This document shows, one piece after another, positions 1 through 7,640 of a stretch of 64,000 bases of DNA. A program made the position numbers and the translations under genes. Origin of the DNA: Streptomyces sp. CB02261 (GTDB lineage: Bacteria > Actinomycetota > Actinomycetes > Streptomycetales > Streptomycetaceae); contig NZ_LIVX01000005.1 in NCBI RefSeq assembly GCF_001905665.1, positions 1 through 64,000 of the forward strand. The letters are read 5' to 3'. The notes under the pieces were generated by a model that was not told the DNA's origin, ran no database searches, and worked only from the letters and a program-made list of their open reading frames with translations. Every line of letters begins with the position of its first letter. Position 1 is the first letter of the stretch.

Positions 1-213
1 GATGACGTTCACCGGTGTCTGCGCGGTCAGTGTGAAACCGCTGCCGGTCAGGTTCGTCTGCGACACGGGCTGGGGCACCACGGACGGAACGGCGGCCGCC
101 TCGACCGCCGCCGCCGGGGCGGCCGAAGCCGTCACCGGCACGAGCGCGGCGAAAGCGAGAGCGAGAGCGGTGAGAGCGGCGAGATTTCTGCCTCGTCGGC
201 GCGATGAGCGCAT
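1..213 (-). CDS. Secreted protein, N-terminal fragment (GH20-like hexosaminidase?)
   Basis: Only the first 71 codons are present; the gene runs off the left edge. The ATG at 213 has an AAGGAG ribosome site at 220-225. The protein opens with an arginine-rich n-region (MRSSRRRGR), a hydrophobic alanine/leucine core and an ASA-A cleavage site near residue 31, so it is exported by the Sec or Tat route. The mature start contains VPSVVPQPVSQT, which resembles the opening of the N-terminal accessory domain of bacterial beta-N-acetylhexosaminidases (GH20). That family call is an inference from a short segment and could be wrong. Export itself is well supported. Confidence 0.6.
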   Translation of the reverse strand, partial: MRSSRRRGRNLAALTALALAFAALVPVTASAAPAAAVEAAAVPSVVPQPVSQTNLTGSGFTLTAQTPVNVI

Positions 214-575
214 GGATGACTCCTTGGAGGAGGGGACGCACGGCCAGGGGCGCGACCGGGCACGCCGCATCACGTCAGGGTGCGGTAACGGCATGAGGGA
301 GTGCAGTCGAGGACACTGACAGTGCGCGATTCTGCGGAGTTGAAAGCGTTGCTGATCACTTTCGAACGAACCGTGGCAGTGCCCGGGTAAGAGCGTCAAG
401 CCCTACCCGGACGTAGCTTCGTTGCGTGCTCGACGCGAGTGCAGGTTCGGTGGGCAGTAGGCGAATTCTGGCCATTAGCCCTGTCGAAAGAGTGCATGTT
501 TACGCAAGCATGAAAAGTTGCGATCACTTTCGCGCACCTAGGGGTGCGCCTCAGGTCGTGACTCGCAGGTGCCGG
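214..575. other. Intergenic region upstream of the left-edge secreted gene
   Basis: This 362-base stretch is noticeably less GC-rich than its flanks and has no convincing gene. It must hold the minus-strand promoter of the secreted gene that starts at 213. It contains two near-identical direct repeats, listed separately, that could be regulator sites. Confidence 0.6.
341..532. repeat. Pair of approximately 22-base direct repeats
   Basis: Copies lie at 341-364 and 511-532. They share TGAAA at the left, TTGC in the middle and an identical GATCACTTTCG at the right (354-364 and 522-532). Each copy also carries GAAA and TTTC half-sites in inverted orientation. Position upstream of a minus-strand secreted hydrolase suggests paired operators for a LacI-type or other repressor. 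That role is inferred. Confidence 0.5.
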
Positions 576-1916
576 CTAGGACGAGACGACGCCTCGGACG
601 ACACCCAGGGCGAGGAGGTCCCGTGGGCGCAGGCGTAGGTGGTCGGCCGTCGCGGCGGCCTCCTCCGGCGGGCGTTTCAGGATGGACGAGGCCGCCTCCG
701 GAGCGATCACGGAGAAGTAGCTGTCCGGTGTGGCCCAGAGGTTGCCCGGCGCGGCGAGCGCGAGCGCGCCTCCCGAGCCGCCCTCGCCGATGAGGAGGGA
801 GGTCAGCGGGACGCGCGCGGAGGCCACGGCGGCGAAGAGATCGGCGATGGCCGGGCCCGCGCCCGAGCGTTCCGCCGCCGGGTCGTTGGCGGCCCCCGGG
901 GTGTCGATCAGCGTGAGGACGGGGATGCCCAGCCGATCCGCGAGCCGTATCAGCCGGGCCGCCGTACGGAAGCCGGCCGGCGTGGTCGCCGTACCGCACT
1001 GGGCGGCGTAGGCGACGGTGCGGCCGTCGGGGAGTCGTCCGAACCCGCACCGCATCCCGGGGTCGACGCCCCCGCAGCGGTCGCCCGAGATCTCCTCGCG
1101 CACGGTGAACCCCGCGTCGAGGTACGCGTCGGCCCGGGGCCGCCCGGGGTGCCGGGCCCGTGCCACGGCCTCCCGACCGCTCGCGGACGGCGGCGCACCC
1201 GGGTCTCCGAGCGCGCGCGGCGGCGGGACGGGGCCCTCGGCGGGGCGGGTGAGCAGGGAGAGCCAGCGGCCGAGGGTGTCGCGCAGCGCGGAGGGGGTCA
1301 CGATCGCGTCGATGTGACCATGGGCGAGCTGCGCCTCGGCGGTGTACGCGGCGGGGTCCGCGCCAGGGGGCCGCACCCGGGAACCGGCGAAGGCGACCTG
1401 CGCGCCCGGCAGGGCGAGGACGACATCCGATCCGGCGCCCAGCGTGGCCCAGCCCCCGCCCGTCGTCGGATCCCGCAGGACGGCGAGCTGCGGCAGCCCC
1501 GCGGCCCGGGTGAGGGCCGACTCGCCCGCCAGGAACTGGAGCTGGAGGAGCGCGCGCATGCCCTCGTGCATCCGGCTGCCGCCGGTAGCGGGCAGGACGA
1601 CCACGGGCAGGCGCCGGGCGCGGGCCAGCGCGTGGGCCGCGGCGGCACGCGCGCCCGTCCGCTCCCCGAGGGAACCGCCGAGGAACCCGAACTCGAACGA
1701 GATCAGGACCACCCTCACCCCGCCGACCACACCCGTCCCGCAGACCACCGACTCGGTCTCGCCCGTACGGGCCGACGCGCGGGCGTGGGCCGCCGAGTAC
1801 CCCGGCCAGCCGAGCGGCCCGTCGTCCGTCAAAGGGCCTTCGGAGAAAGGAAGTTCCGTGAAGTCGTCGCCGGCGACGAGGGAGATCGCCTCGCGTGCCG
1901 TCGTCGGTGCGCTCAT
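576..1916 (-). CDS. Fused acyl-CoA carboxyltransferase (beta and alpha halves)
   Basis: A 446-residue carboxyltransferase with both halves of the acetyl/propionyl-CoA carboxylase transferase in one chain. The N-terminal half (about 1-220) has the beta-type segment TGGSRMHEG at 111-119. The C-terminal half (about 260-446) has DTPGA at 338-342 and the alpha-type oxyanion motif GEGGSGGALA at 377-386. The enzyme would move a carboxyl group from carboxybiotin to an acyl-CoA. The zinc ribbon of a typical AccD is missing. No biotin carboxylase or biotin carrier gene lies nearby, so those partners must be encoded elsewhere. Substrate cannot be read from the sequence. Confidence 0.85.
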   Translation of the reverse strand: MSAPTTAREAISLVAGDDFTELPFSEGPLTDDGPLGWPGYSAAHARASARTGETESVVCGTGVVGGVRVVLISFEFGFLGGSLGERTGARAAAAHALARARRLPVVVLPATGGSRMHEGMRALLQLQFLAGESALTRAAGLPQLAVLRDPTTGGGWATLGAGSDVVLALPGAQVAFAGSRVRPPGADPAAYTAEAQLAHGHIDAIVTPSALRDTLGRWLSLLTRPAEGPVPPPRALGDPGAPPSASGREAVARARHPGRPRADAYLDAGFTVREEISGDRCGGVDPGMRCGFGRLPDGRTVAYAAQCGTATTPAGFRTAARLIRLADRLGIPVLTLIDTPGAANDPAAERSGAGPAIADLFAAVASARVPLTSLLIGEGGSGGALALAAPGNLWATPDSYFSVIAPEAASSILKRPPEEAAATADHLRLRPRDLLALGVVRGVVSS

Positions 1917-2010
1917 GCCTGGCCTCGCAGCTCGTCGCCGGAGCGTGGGGGAGGGGGCGGGCGTCCCCCCCCGGGGCGTCGGGCGGCCCCTCCCACCGTA
2001 CCGGCCCGCC

Positions 2011-2469
2011 TCAGGTCAGGATGCCGCTGCCGTGCGGGGCGTACAGGTCGAGGAGCCGTACCCGGGTCACCTGGAGGCGATGAGCCATGATCGAACCCAC
2101 CCAGAACATGACCGAGGCGCCGAACTCCGGGTCCGAGCGGCACATGGACCGGACGGCCGGGGCGTTGAACTCGTGCGCCCGTACCGGCGTCATCGCCTCG
2201 GCCCCCGACTGGCACAGATACGGCGGGAAGAGCCACGACAGGCCGACCAGCTCCCCGTGACGCAGGGTCTCGATCACCGGCGACCCCCGGCCCGGCACCT
2301 TCGCGTCGAGGGTCACCGCGCCCGTCTTCACGATCCAGAACCGGTCGGCGTGCTGCTGCTCCTCGAACAACCGGTGACCGGAGTCGAAGTACACGTCCTC
2401 GGCGAAGGCCATCAGCCGCTCCCGGTGCTCCGGCGGCAACGTGCTGACCTTGGGTGCGGCACTGCTCAT
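2011..2469 (-). CDS. Cyclic nucleotide-binding domain protein
   Basis: A 152-residue protein that is essentially a single cNMP-binding beta-barrel, as in the N-terminal half of Crp/Fnr proteins. The segments FDSGHRLFEEQQHADRFWIV, LRHGELVGLSWLF and the C-terminal helix fit that fold. There is no helix-turn-helix, so it is probably a sensor or partner protein and not a transcription factor. The ATG at 2469 has a GAGGAGG ribosome site. It is transcribed divergently from the glutamate-type ABC operon that begins at 2665. The ligand is unknown. Confidence 0.8.
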   Translation of the reverse strand: MSSAAPKVSTLPPEHRERLMAFAEDVYFDSGHRLFEEQQHADRFWIVKTGAVTLDAKVPGRGSPVIETLRHGELVGLSWLFPPYLCQSGAEAMTPVRAHEFNAPAVRSMCRSDPEFGASVMFWVGSIMAHRLQVTRVRLLDLYAPHGSGILT

Positions 2470-2664
2470 GGCGGACCCTCCTCGCGCACTCGGCTCCTCC
2501 CCCCAGTGTCCGCCCAGCCGTGCCCGTACGCGCCTCATCCGACCGCCCGGCACCCGGGGCCCCGCCGCGGCCGGACCCCCTCCGGAGTGCGGCGTCCGGA
2601 CGGAGGGCGGAGCATGAACGTGAGGAGGGAGCGGCAGACGGGGGGCGCGAGCCAGGAGGGTGCC

Positions 2665-3435
2665 ATGCCCGTCCCGGAAGGGCCCGTCCCGGAGGGCGGC
2701 GACGCGCTCGTCGTGCTGCGCGCCGTCGACAAGCACTTCGGCACCCTGCACGTCCTCCAGTCCATCGACCTGACGATCCACCGCGGCGAGGTCGTCGTCG
2801 TCATCGGGCCGTCGGGCTCGGGGAAGTCGACGCTGTGCCGTGCGATCAACCGGCTGGAGACCATCGACAACGGCGAGATCGTCGTCGACGGACGCCCCCT
2901 GCCCGCCGAGGGCCGTGCGCTCGCCGCCCTGCGCGCCGACGTGGGGATGGTCTTCCAGTCCTTCAACCTGTTCGCGCACAAGACGGTGCTCGACAACGTC
3001 ACCCTGGGCATGATCAAGGTCCGCAAGAAGGACCGGAAGGAGGCCGAGCAGCGCGCCCGTGCCCTGCTCGACCGGGTCGGCGTCGCCTCGCAGGCGGACA
3101 AGTATCCGGCGCAGCTCTCCGGTGGCCAGCAGCAGCGGGTGGCGATCGCCCGCGCCCTCGCCATGGATCCGAAGGTGATGCTCTTCGACGAGCCGACGTC
3201 CGCGCTCGACCCCGAGATGATCAACGAGGTCCTCGAGGTGATGCAGCAGCTCGCCCGGGACGGCATGACGATGGTGGTCGTCACCCATGAGATGGGCTTC
3301 GCCCGCTCCGCCGCCAACCGGGTCGTCTTCATGTCCGACGGACGGATCGTCGAGGAGGCGACCCCGGACGAGTTCTTCGGCAACCCGCGCAGCGACCGTG
3401 CCAAGGACTTCCTGTCCAAGATCCTCCATCACTAG
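2665..3435 (+). CDS. gluA: Amino-acid (glutamate-type) ABC transporter ATPase
   Basis: A 256-residue polar amino-acid ABC ATPase. Visible motifs are Walker A GPSGSGKST, signature LSGGQQQRVAIARALA, Walker B VMLFDEPTSALDPE and the switch histidine in VVTHEMGFA. The start at 2665 is chosen because AGGAGGG lies at 2654-2660; an upstream ATG at 2614 in the same frame has no comparable site. It is the first gene of a four-gene unit, ATPase, binding protein, permease, permease, in the same order as gluABCD of actinobacteria. It would power glutamate or related amino-acid uptake at the inner face of the membrane. Confidence 0.9.
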   Translation: MPVPEGPVPEGGDALVVLRAVDKHFGTLHVLQSIDLTIHRGEVVVVIGPSGSGKSTLCRAINRLETIDNGEIVVDGRPLPAEGRALAALRADVGMVFQSFNLFAHKTVLDNVTLGMIKVRKKDRKEAEQRARALLDRVGVASQADKYPAQLSGGQQQRVAIARALAMDPKVMLFDEPTSALDPEMINEVLEVMQQLARDGMTMVVVTHEMGFARSAANRVVFMSDGRIVEEATPDEFFGNPRSDRAKDFLSKILHH

Positions 3436-3494
3436 CCGCGGCCGGCCGTGAGCCACGGCCGTCCCCCGACCAGCAGCCCCCAGGGGTGATCCTC

Positions 3495-4349
3495 ATGATC
3501 ATGAACCCGAACAGGACCGGCAGGGCCGCCGTGGCCGTCGCCGCGGCCGTGGTCCTCTCCGTCACCTCGGCGGGATTCGCGAGCGGAGCGGCCGGTGCCG
3601 TGCCCCGCGACCACGGAGGCGACGAGATCACCGTCGGCATCAAGTTCGACCAGCCCGGTATCGGCCTGAAGACCCCCGACGGCACGTACACCGGCTTCGA
3701 CGTGGACGTGGCCACGTACGTCGCCAAGCAACTGGGCCACGACCCGTCCGACATCGTGTGGAAGGAGGCCAAGAGCGCGGACCGGGAGACGCTGCTCCAG
3801 CGCGGTGACGTGGACTTCATCGCGGCCTCGTACTCGATCAACGACGAACGGGCCGAGAAGGTCGACTTCGCCGGCCCCTACCTCCTCGCCCACCAGGACG
3901 TCCTGGTCCGCGCGGACGACGACTCCATCAAGCAGCCGTCCGACCTCAACAACAAGAAGCTCTGCTCGGTCACCGGATCGACGTCCGCGCAGAACGTCAA
4001 GGACAAGATCGCCCCCGACGCCCAGCTCCAGGAGTACGGCGGCTACTCCGAGTGCCTGACCGGCCTGGAGAACGGTGTCATCGACGCCGTCACCACGGAC
4101 GACTCGATCCTCGCGGGGTACGCCTCGCAGAGCCAGTTCAAGGACAAGTTCAAGCTCGGCGGCTTCAAGATGAGCAACGAGAACTACGGCATCGGCGTGC
4201 AGAAGGGCAGCGACCTCAAGGCCAAGATCAACACGGCCCTGGAGAAGATGGTCGCCGACGGCTCCTGGGACGCGGCGGTCAAGAAGAACTTCGGCCCCGC
4301 CGGATACCAGAACGAGCCCGCTCCGGAGATCGGCGTCGTCGTGAAGTGA
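3495..4349 (+). CDS. gluB: Amino-acid ABC transporter solute-binding protein (GluB type)
   Basis: About 284 residues of a type-3 periplasmic-binding-protein fold; FDVDVATYVAKQLG and DFAGPYLLAHQDVLVR are typical glutamate-binding segments. The N-terminus has a basic start, a long hydrophobic alanine/valine core and AGA-VP near residue 35, so it is exported. There is no lipobox cysteine, which is unusual for a Gram-positive binding protein. Two cysteines occur later (KLCSVTG and YSECLTG) and may form a disulfide. The start is uncertain among GTG 3486, ATG 3495 and ATG 3501; ATG 3495 best follows CAGGGG. It sits between gluA and the permeases. Confidence 0.85.
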   Translation: MIMNPNRTGRAAVAVAAAVVLSVTSAGFASGAAGAVPRDHGGDEITVGIKFDQPGIGLKTPDGTYTGFDVDVATYVAKQLGHDPSDIVWKEAKSADRETLLQRGDVDFIAASYSINDERAEKVDFAGPYLLAHQDVLVRADDDSIKQPSDLNNKKLCSVTGSTSAQNVKDKIAPDAQLQEYGGYSECLTGLENGVIDAVTTDDSILAGYASQSQFKDKFKLGGFKMSNENYGIGVQKGSDLKAKINTALEKMVADGSWDAAVKKNFGPAGYQNEPAPEIGVVVK

Positions 4350-4359
4350 GTGGGTCGCC

Positions 4360-5025
4360 GTGTTCGACTTCCTCCAGGGGTACGACCTGCTCGGAGCCTT
4401 CTGGGTGACGGTACAGCTCACCGTCTACTCCGCGATCGGCTCCCTGATCTGGGGGACGCTGCTGGCCGCCATGCGCGTCAGCCCCGTCCCCCTCATGCGG
4501 GGCTTCGGCACCGTCTACGTCAACATCGTCCGCAACATCCCCCTCACCGTCATCATCGTCTTCACCTCACTCGGCCTCTTCCAGACCCTCGGCGTCAGCA
4601 TGGGCGCCGACCGCTTCACCACCATCAACTTCCGGCTCGCCGTTCTCGGCTTCATCGCCTACACCAGCGCCTTCGTCTGCGAGGCGGTCCGCTCCGGCAT
4701 CAACACCGTCCCCCTCGGCCAGGTCGAGGCCGCCCGCGCCATCGGGCTCAGCTTCCCCCAGGTCCTGCGCGAGATCGTGCTCCCACAGGCCTTCCGCTCC
4801 GTCGTCGGCCCCCTGGCCAACGTCCTCATCGCCCTCACCAAGAACACCACCGTGGCCGCCGCCATCGGCGTCGCCGAAGCCGCCCTGCTCATGCGGGAGA
4901 TGATCGAGAACGAAGCCCAGCTCATCCTGATCTCCGCGATCTTCGCGGCCGGCTTCATCTGCCTCACCCTGCCTACCGGACTCTTCCTCGGCTGGGTCGC
5001 CAAGAAGGTGGCGGTGAAACGATGA
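4360..5025 (+). CDS. gluC: Amino-acid ABC transporter permease (GluC type)
   Basis: A 221-residue polar amino-acid permease of the His/Glu/Gln family with about five membrane helices. The cytoplasmic coupling loop EAARAIGLSFPQVLREIVLP is intact. It starts with GTG ten bases after the binding-protein stop, and its TGA overlaps the ATG of the second permease (ATGA), so the two are translationally coupled. It pairs with the next gene to form the transport channel. Confidence 0.9.
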   Translation: MFDFLQGYDLLGAFWVTVQLTVYSAIGSLIWGTLLAAMRVSPVPLMRGFGTVYVNIVRNIPLTVIIVFTSLGLFQTLGVSMGADRFTTINFRLAVLGFIAYTSAFVCEAVRSGINTVPLGQVEAARAIGLSFPQVLREIVLPQAFRSVVGPLANVLIALTKNTTVAAAIGVAEAALLMREMIENEAQLILISAIFAAGFICLTLPTGLFLGWVAKKVAVKR

Positions 5026-5945
5026 AGGACCGGCCCACCGTCCTCTACGACGTCCCCGGCCCCCGCGCCCGGCGGCGCAACCTCCTCTGGACGCTGCTCT
5101 TCCTGGCCGCCTTCGCCGCCGTGGCGTGGTGGGTCCTCGCGAGCCTCGCCGACAAGAACCAGCTCGAATGGTCCAAGTGGGCCCCCTTCTTCACGGACGC
5201 GCGCGTCTGGGAGACGTACATCCTGCCCGCCCTGAAGAACACCGTGATCGCCGCCGCGCTCGCCATGGTCATCGCCCTGCCCCTCGGCGCGCTCCTCGGC
5301 ATATTCCGCCTCTCCGAGCACCGTGCCGTCCGGGGCGCCGCGGGCACCGTGGTCGAGTTCTTCCGCGCCATTCCCGTGCTGATCCTCATGCTGTTCGCCA
5401 ACGCCGCCTACTCCGAGGTCTCCGCCATCAGCCCCGCGACCCGCCCGCTGTACGCCGTCGTCACCGGCCTCGTCCTCTACAACGCCTCCGTCCTCGCCGA
5501 GGTGGTCCGGGCCGGCATCCTCGCCCTGCCCGCCGGCCAGACCGACGCGGCGAAGGCCATCGGCATGCGCAAGAGCCAGACCATGGCGTACGTGCTCCTC
5601 CCGCAGTCCGTCACCGCCATGCTGCCCGCACTCGTCAGCCAGCTCGTGGTCATCGTCAAGGACACCGCGCTCGGCGGCGCGATGCTCGGCTTCTCCGAAC
5701 TCCTCGCCTCCGTCCGCCCGCTGAGCGCCAACTACGGCGCCAACACGATCGCCTGCTTCACGGTCGTCGCGGTCGTCTTCGTCGCCCTCAACTTCGCGCT
5801 CACCACCTTCGCCTCCTGGCTCGAAGGACGGCTGCGGCGCGGCAAGAAGTCCACCGGCGCGGTCGTCGGAGCCGGCGCCGTCGAGGAACTCGCGACCCCC
5901 GGCGAGCACATGGACGCCCCCGGCACCCCGCGCGACACCCGCTGA
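5022..5945 (+). CDS. gluD: Amino-acid ABC transporter permease (GluD type)
   Basis: A 307-residue second permease. An approximately 30-residue cytoplasmic N-terminus precedes the first helix (LLWTLLFLAAFAAVAWWVL). The conserved loop reads TDAAKAIGMRKSQTMAYVLL. A hydrophilic tail of about 35 residues (after LEGRLRRGKKS) extends past the last helix. It overlaps the upstream permease by four bases and is the last gene of the operon. The following oxidoreductase starts about 60 bases later. Confidence 0.9.
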   Translation: MKDRPTVLYDVPGPRARRRNLLWTLLFLAAFAAVAWWVLASLADKNQLEWSKWAPFFTDARVWETYILPALKNTVIAAALAMVIALPLGALLGIFRLSEHRAVRGAAGTVVEFFRAIPVLILMLFANAAYSEVSAISPATRPLYAVVTGLVLYNASVLAEVVRAGILALPAGQTDAAKAIGMRKSQTMAYVLLPQSVTAMLPALVSQLVVIVKDTALGGAMLGFSELLASVRPLSANYGANTIACFTVVAVVFVALNFALTTFASWLEGRLRRGKKSTGAVVGAGAVEELATPGEHMDAPGTPRDTR

Positions 5946-6005
5946 AACTGCGCCGCGCGGGTGAACACACCCATCCGGCGGCCCCCGCGTGCCGAAGTAC
6001 CCACC

Positions 6006-7607
6006 ATGAAAGCCATCAGGACCACCGGGACCGCACGGGACACGGACCGCGAGCCCACCCGCACCGACCGCCTCCTCGCCGCGCTCGGCGGCCTCGTCGC
6101 CGCGTACGTCTCGCTGGCCGTCGCGGACCTCGTCGCCTCCCGGGTACGTCCCGAGGCGGGCCCCGTCCTCGCCATCGGCGACGCCGTCGTCGACCGGACC
6201 CCGGCGCCCCTCAAGGACTGGGCGATCCGCACCTTCGGCGAGAGCGACAAGGCCGTCCTCCAGCTCGGCATCCTGGTCCTCCTGGCACTCCTCGCCCTCG
6301 CGATCGGGCTGCTCGCGCTCCGCCACCGGCTGCTCGGGGCCGTCGCCGTCGCCGCCTTCGGCCTCCTCGGGGCCCTCGCCGCCGTCACCCGCCCCGACTC
6401 CGACTCCGCCCTCGACGCCGTGCCGTCCCTGGTCGGCGCCGCCGCCGGCGCGGTGCTGCTGTACGTCCTGACCGGCCTGGTCACCGCGCCGCCGAAGGCC
6501 GGAGCCACCCGCCCCGACCGGCGGCGCTTCCTGATCGTCGCCGCCTCCACCGGACTCGCCGCGACCGGCGCAGCCGCCCTCGGCAGAGCGGTCGGCTCAC
6601 CCGCGGAGGAGGACGCCGTCGCCTCCCGCGCGGCCGTACGACTGCCCCGCCCCGCGTCCCCGGCACCGGCGGTCCCCGCCGGAGCGCAGCTGCGCGTCCC
6701 CGGCATCAGCCCCTTCATCACCCCCAACCGCGACTTCTACCGCGTCGACACCGCGCTCGTCGTCCCCAAGATCGACGCCGACCGGTGGCGGCTGCGCCTC
6801 CACGGCGACGGCGTACGCCGGGACCTCACCCTCACCCTCCCGGAGCTCATGGCCCGCAGGACCGTGGAACGGGACATCACCCTCGCCTGCGTCTCCAACG
6901 AGGTCGGCGGACCCTACGTCGGAAACGCCCGTTGGCTCGGCGTCCCCCTCGCCGAACTGCTCCGCGAGGCCGGGGTGCGCCCCCCGTCCGAAGGCGGACC
7001 CGCCGACCAGCTCGTCGCCCGCTCCGTCGACGGCATGACCATCGGCACGCCCGTCGAGGAGATCATGGACGGCCGCGACGCCCTCCTCGCCTTCGGCATG
7101 AACGGCGAACCCCTGCCCTTCACCCACGGCTTCCCCGTCCGCATGATCGTCCCCGGCCTCTACGGCTACGTCTCCGCCTGCAAGTGGATCGAGTCCATCG
7201 AGCTCACCACCTTCGACGCCTACGACGCCTACTGGGTCCCGCGCGGCTGGGCCGCCCAGGCACCCGTGAAGACCCAGGCCCGCATCGACACCCCCCGCCC
7301 CTTCGGCCGCCCGGCCGCCGGCACCGTCATGGTCGCCGGCGTCGCCTGGGCCCAGCACCGGGGCATCCGGCGCGTCGAGGTACGCGTCGACGAAGGACCC
7401 TGGCAGGACGCCCGGCTCGCCGCGGAGGACAGCCGCGACACCTGGCGCCAGTGGACCTACCCCTGGACGGCCGACCCCGGCCGGCACACCCTCACCGTCC
7501 GCGCCACCGACGGCACCGGCGCCACCCAGCCCGAACGGCGCACCGCCACGATGCCCGACGGGGCGCAGGGGTGGCACTCGGTGGTCGTGACGGTCGAAGG
7601 TGCGTAA
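6006..7607 (+). CDS. Membrane-anchored molybdopterin-dependent oxidoreductase (sulfite oxidase family)
   Basis: A 533-residue protein. The first 180 residues hold about four transmembrane helices. A twin-arginine-like segment (RPDRRRFLIVAAS) and a fifth helix follow, which places the catalytic part outside the cell. The domain from about 230 to 400 is the oxidoreductase Moco fold; the molybdenum-ligand cysteine is in TLACVSNEVGG and the cofactor loop in HGFPVRMIVPGLYGY. Residues about 425-533 match the Mo-co dimerisation domain (WAQHRGIRRVEVRVDEGPWQ). The substrate is unknown; the family includes sulfite and sulfoxide enzymes. It follows gluD but no functional link is evident. Confidence 0.85.
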   Translation: MKAIRTTGTARDTDREPTRTDRLLAALGGLVAAYVSLAVADLVASRVRPEAGPVLAIGDAVVDRTPAPLKDWAIRTFGESDKAVLQLGILVLLALLALAIGLLALRHRLLGAVAVAAFGLLGALAAVTRPDSDSALDAVPSLVGAAAGAVLLYVLTGLVTAPPKAGATRPDRRRFLIVAASTGLAATGAAALGRAVGSPAEEDAVASRAAVRLPRPASPAPAVPAGAQLRVPGISPFITPNRDFYRVDTALVVPKIDADRWRLRLHGDGVRRDLTLTLPELMARRTVERDITLACVSNEVGGPYVGNARWLGVPLAELLREAGVRPPSEGGPADQLVARSVDGMTIGTPVEEIMDGRDALLAFGMNGEPLPFTHGFPVRMIVPGLYGYVSACKWIESIELTTFDAYDAYWVPRGWAAQAPVKTQARIDTPRPFGRPAAGTVMVAGVAWAQHRGIRRVEVRVDEGPWQDARLAAEDSRDTWRQWTYPWTADPGRHTLTVRATDGTGATQPERRTATMPDGAQGWHSVVVTVEGA

Positions 7608-7640
7608 CGAAGCGGCCCGGGAGGTCCGTTCACGGCTCTC

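Noticed and set aside
2614..2664. ATG at 2614 as the start of the glutamate ATPase
   Set aside because: It lacks a good ribosome site, whereas ATG 2665 has AGGAGGG ten bases upstream and gives the family length.
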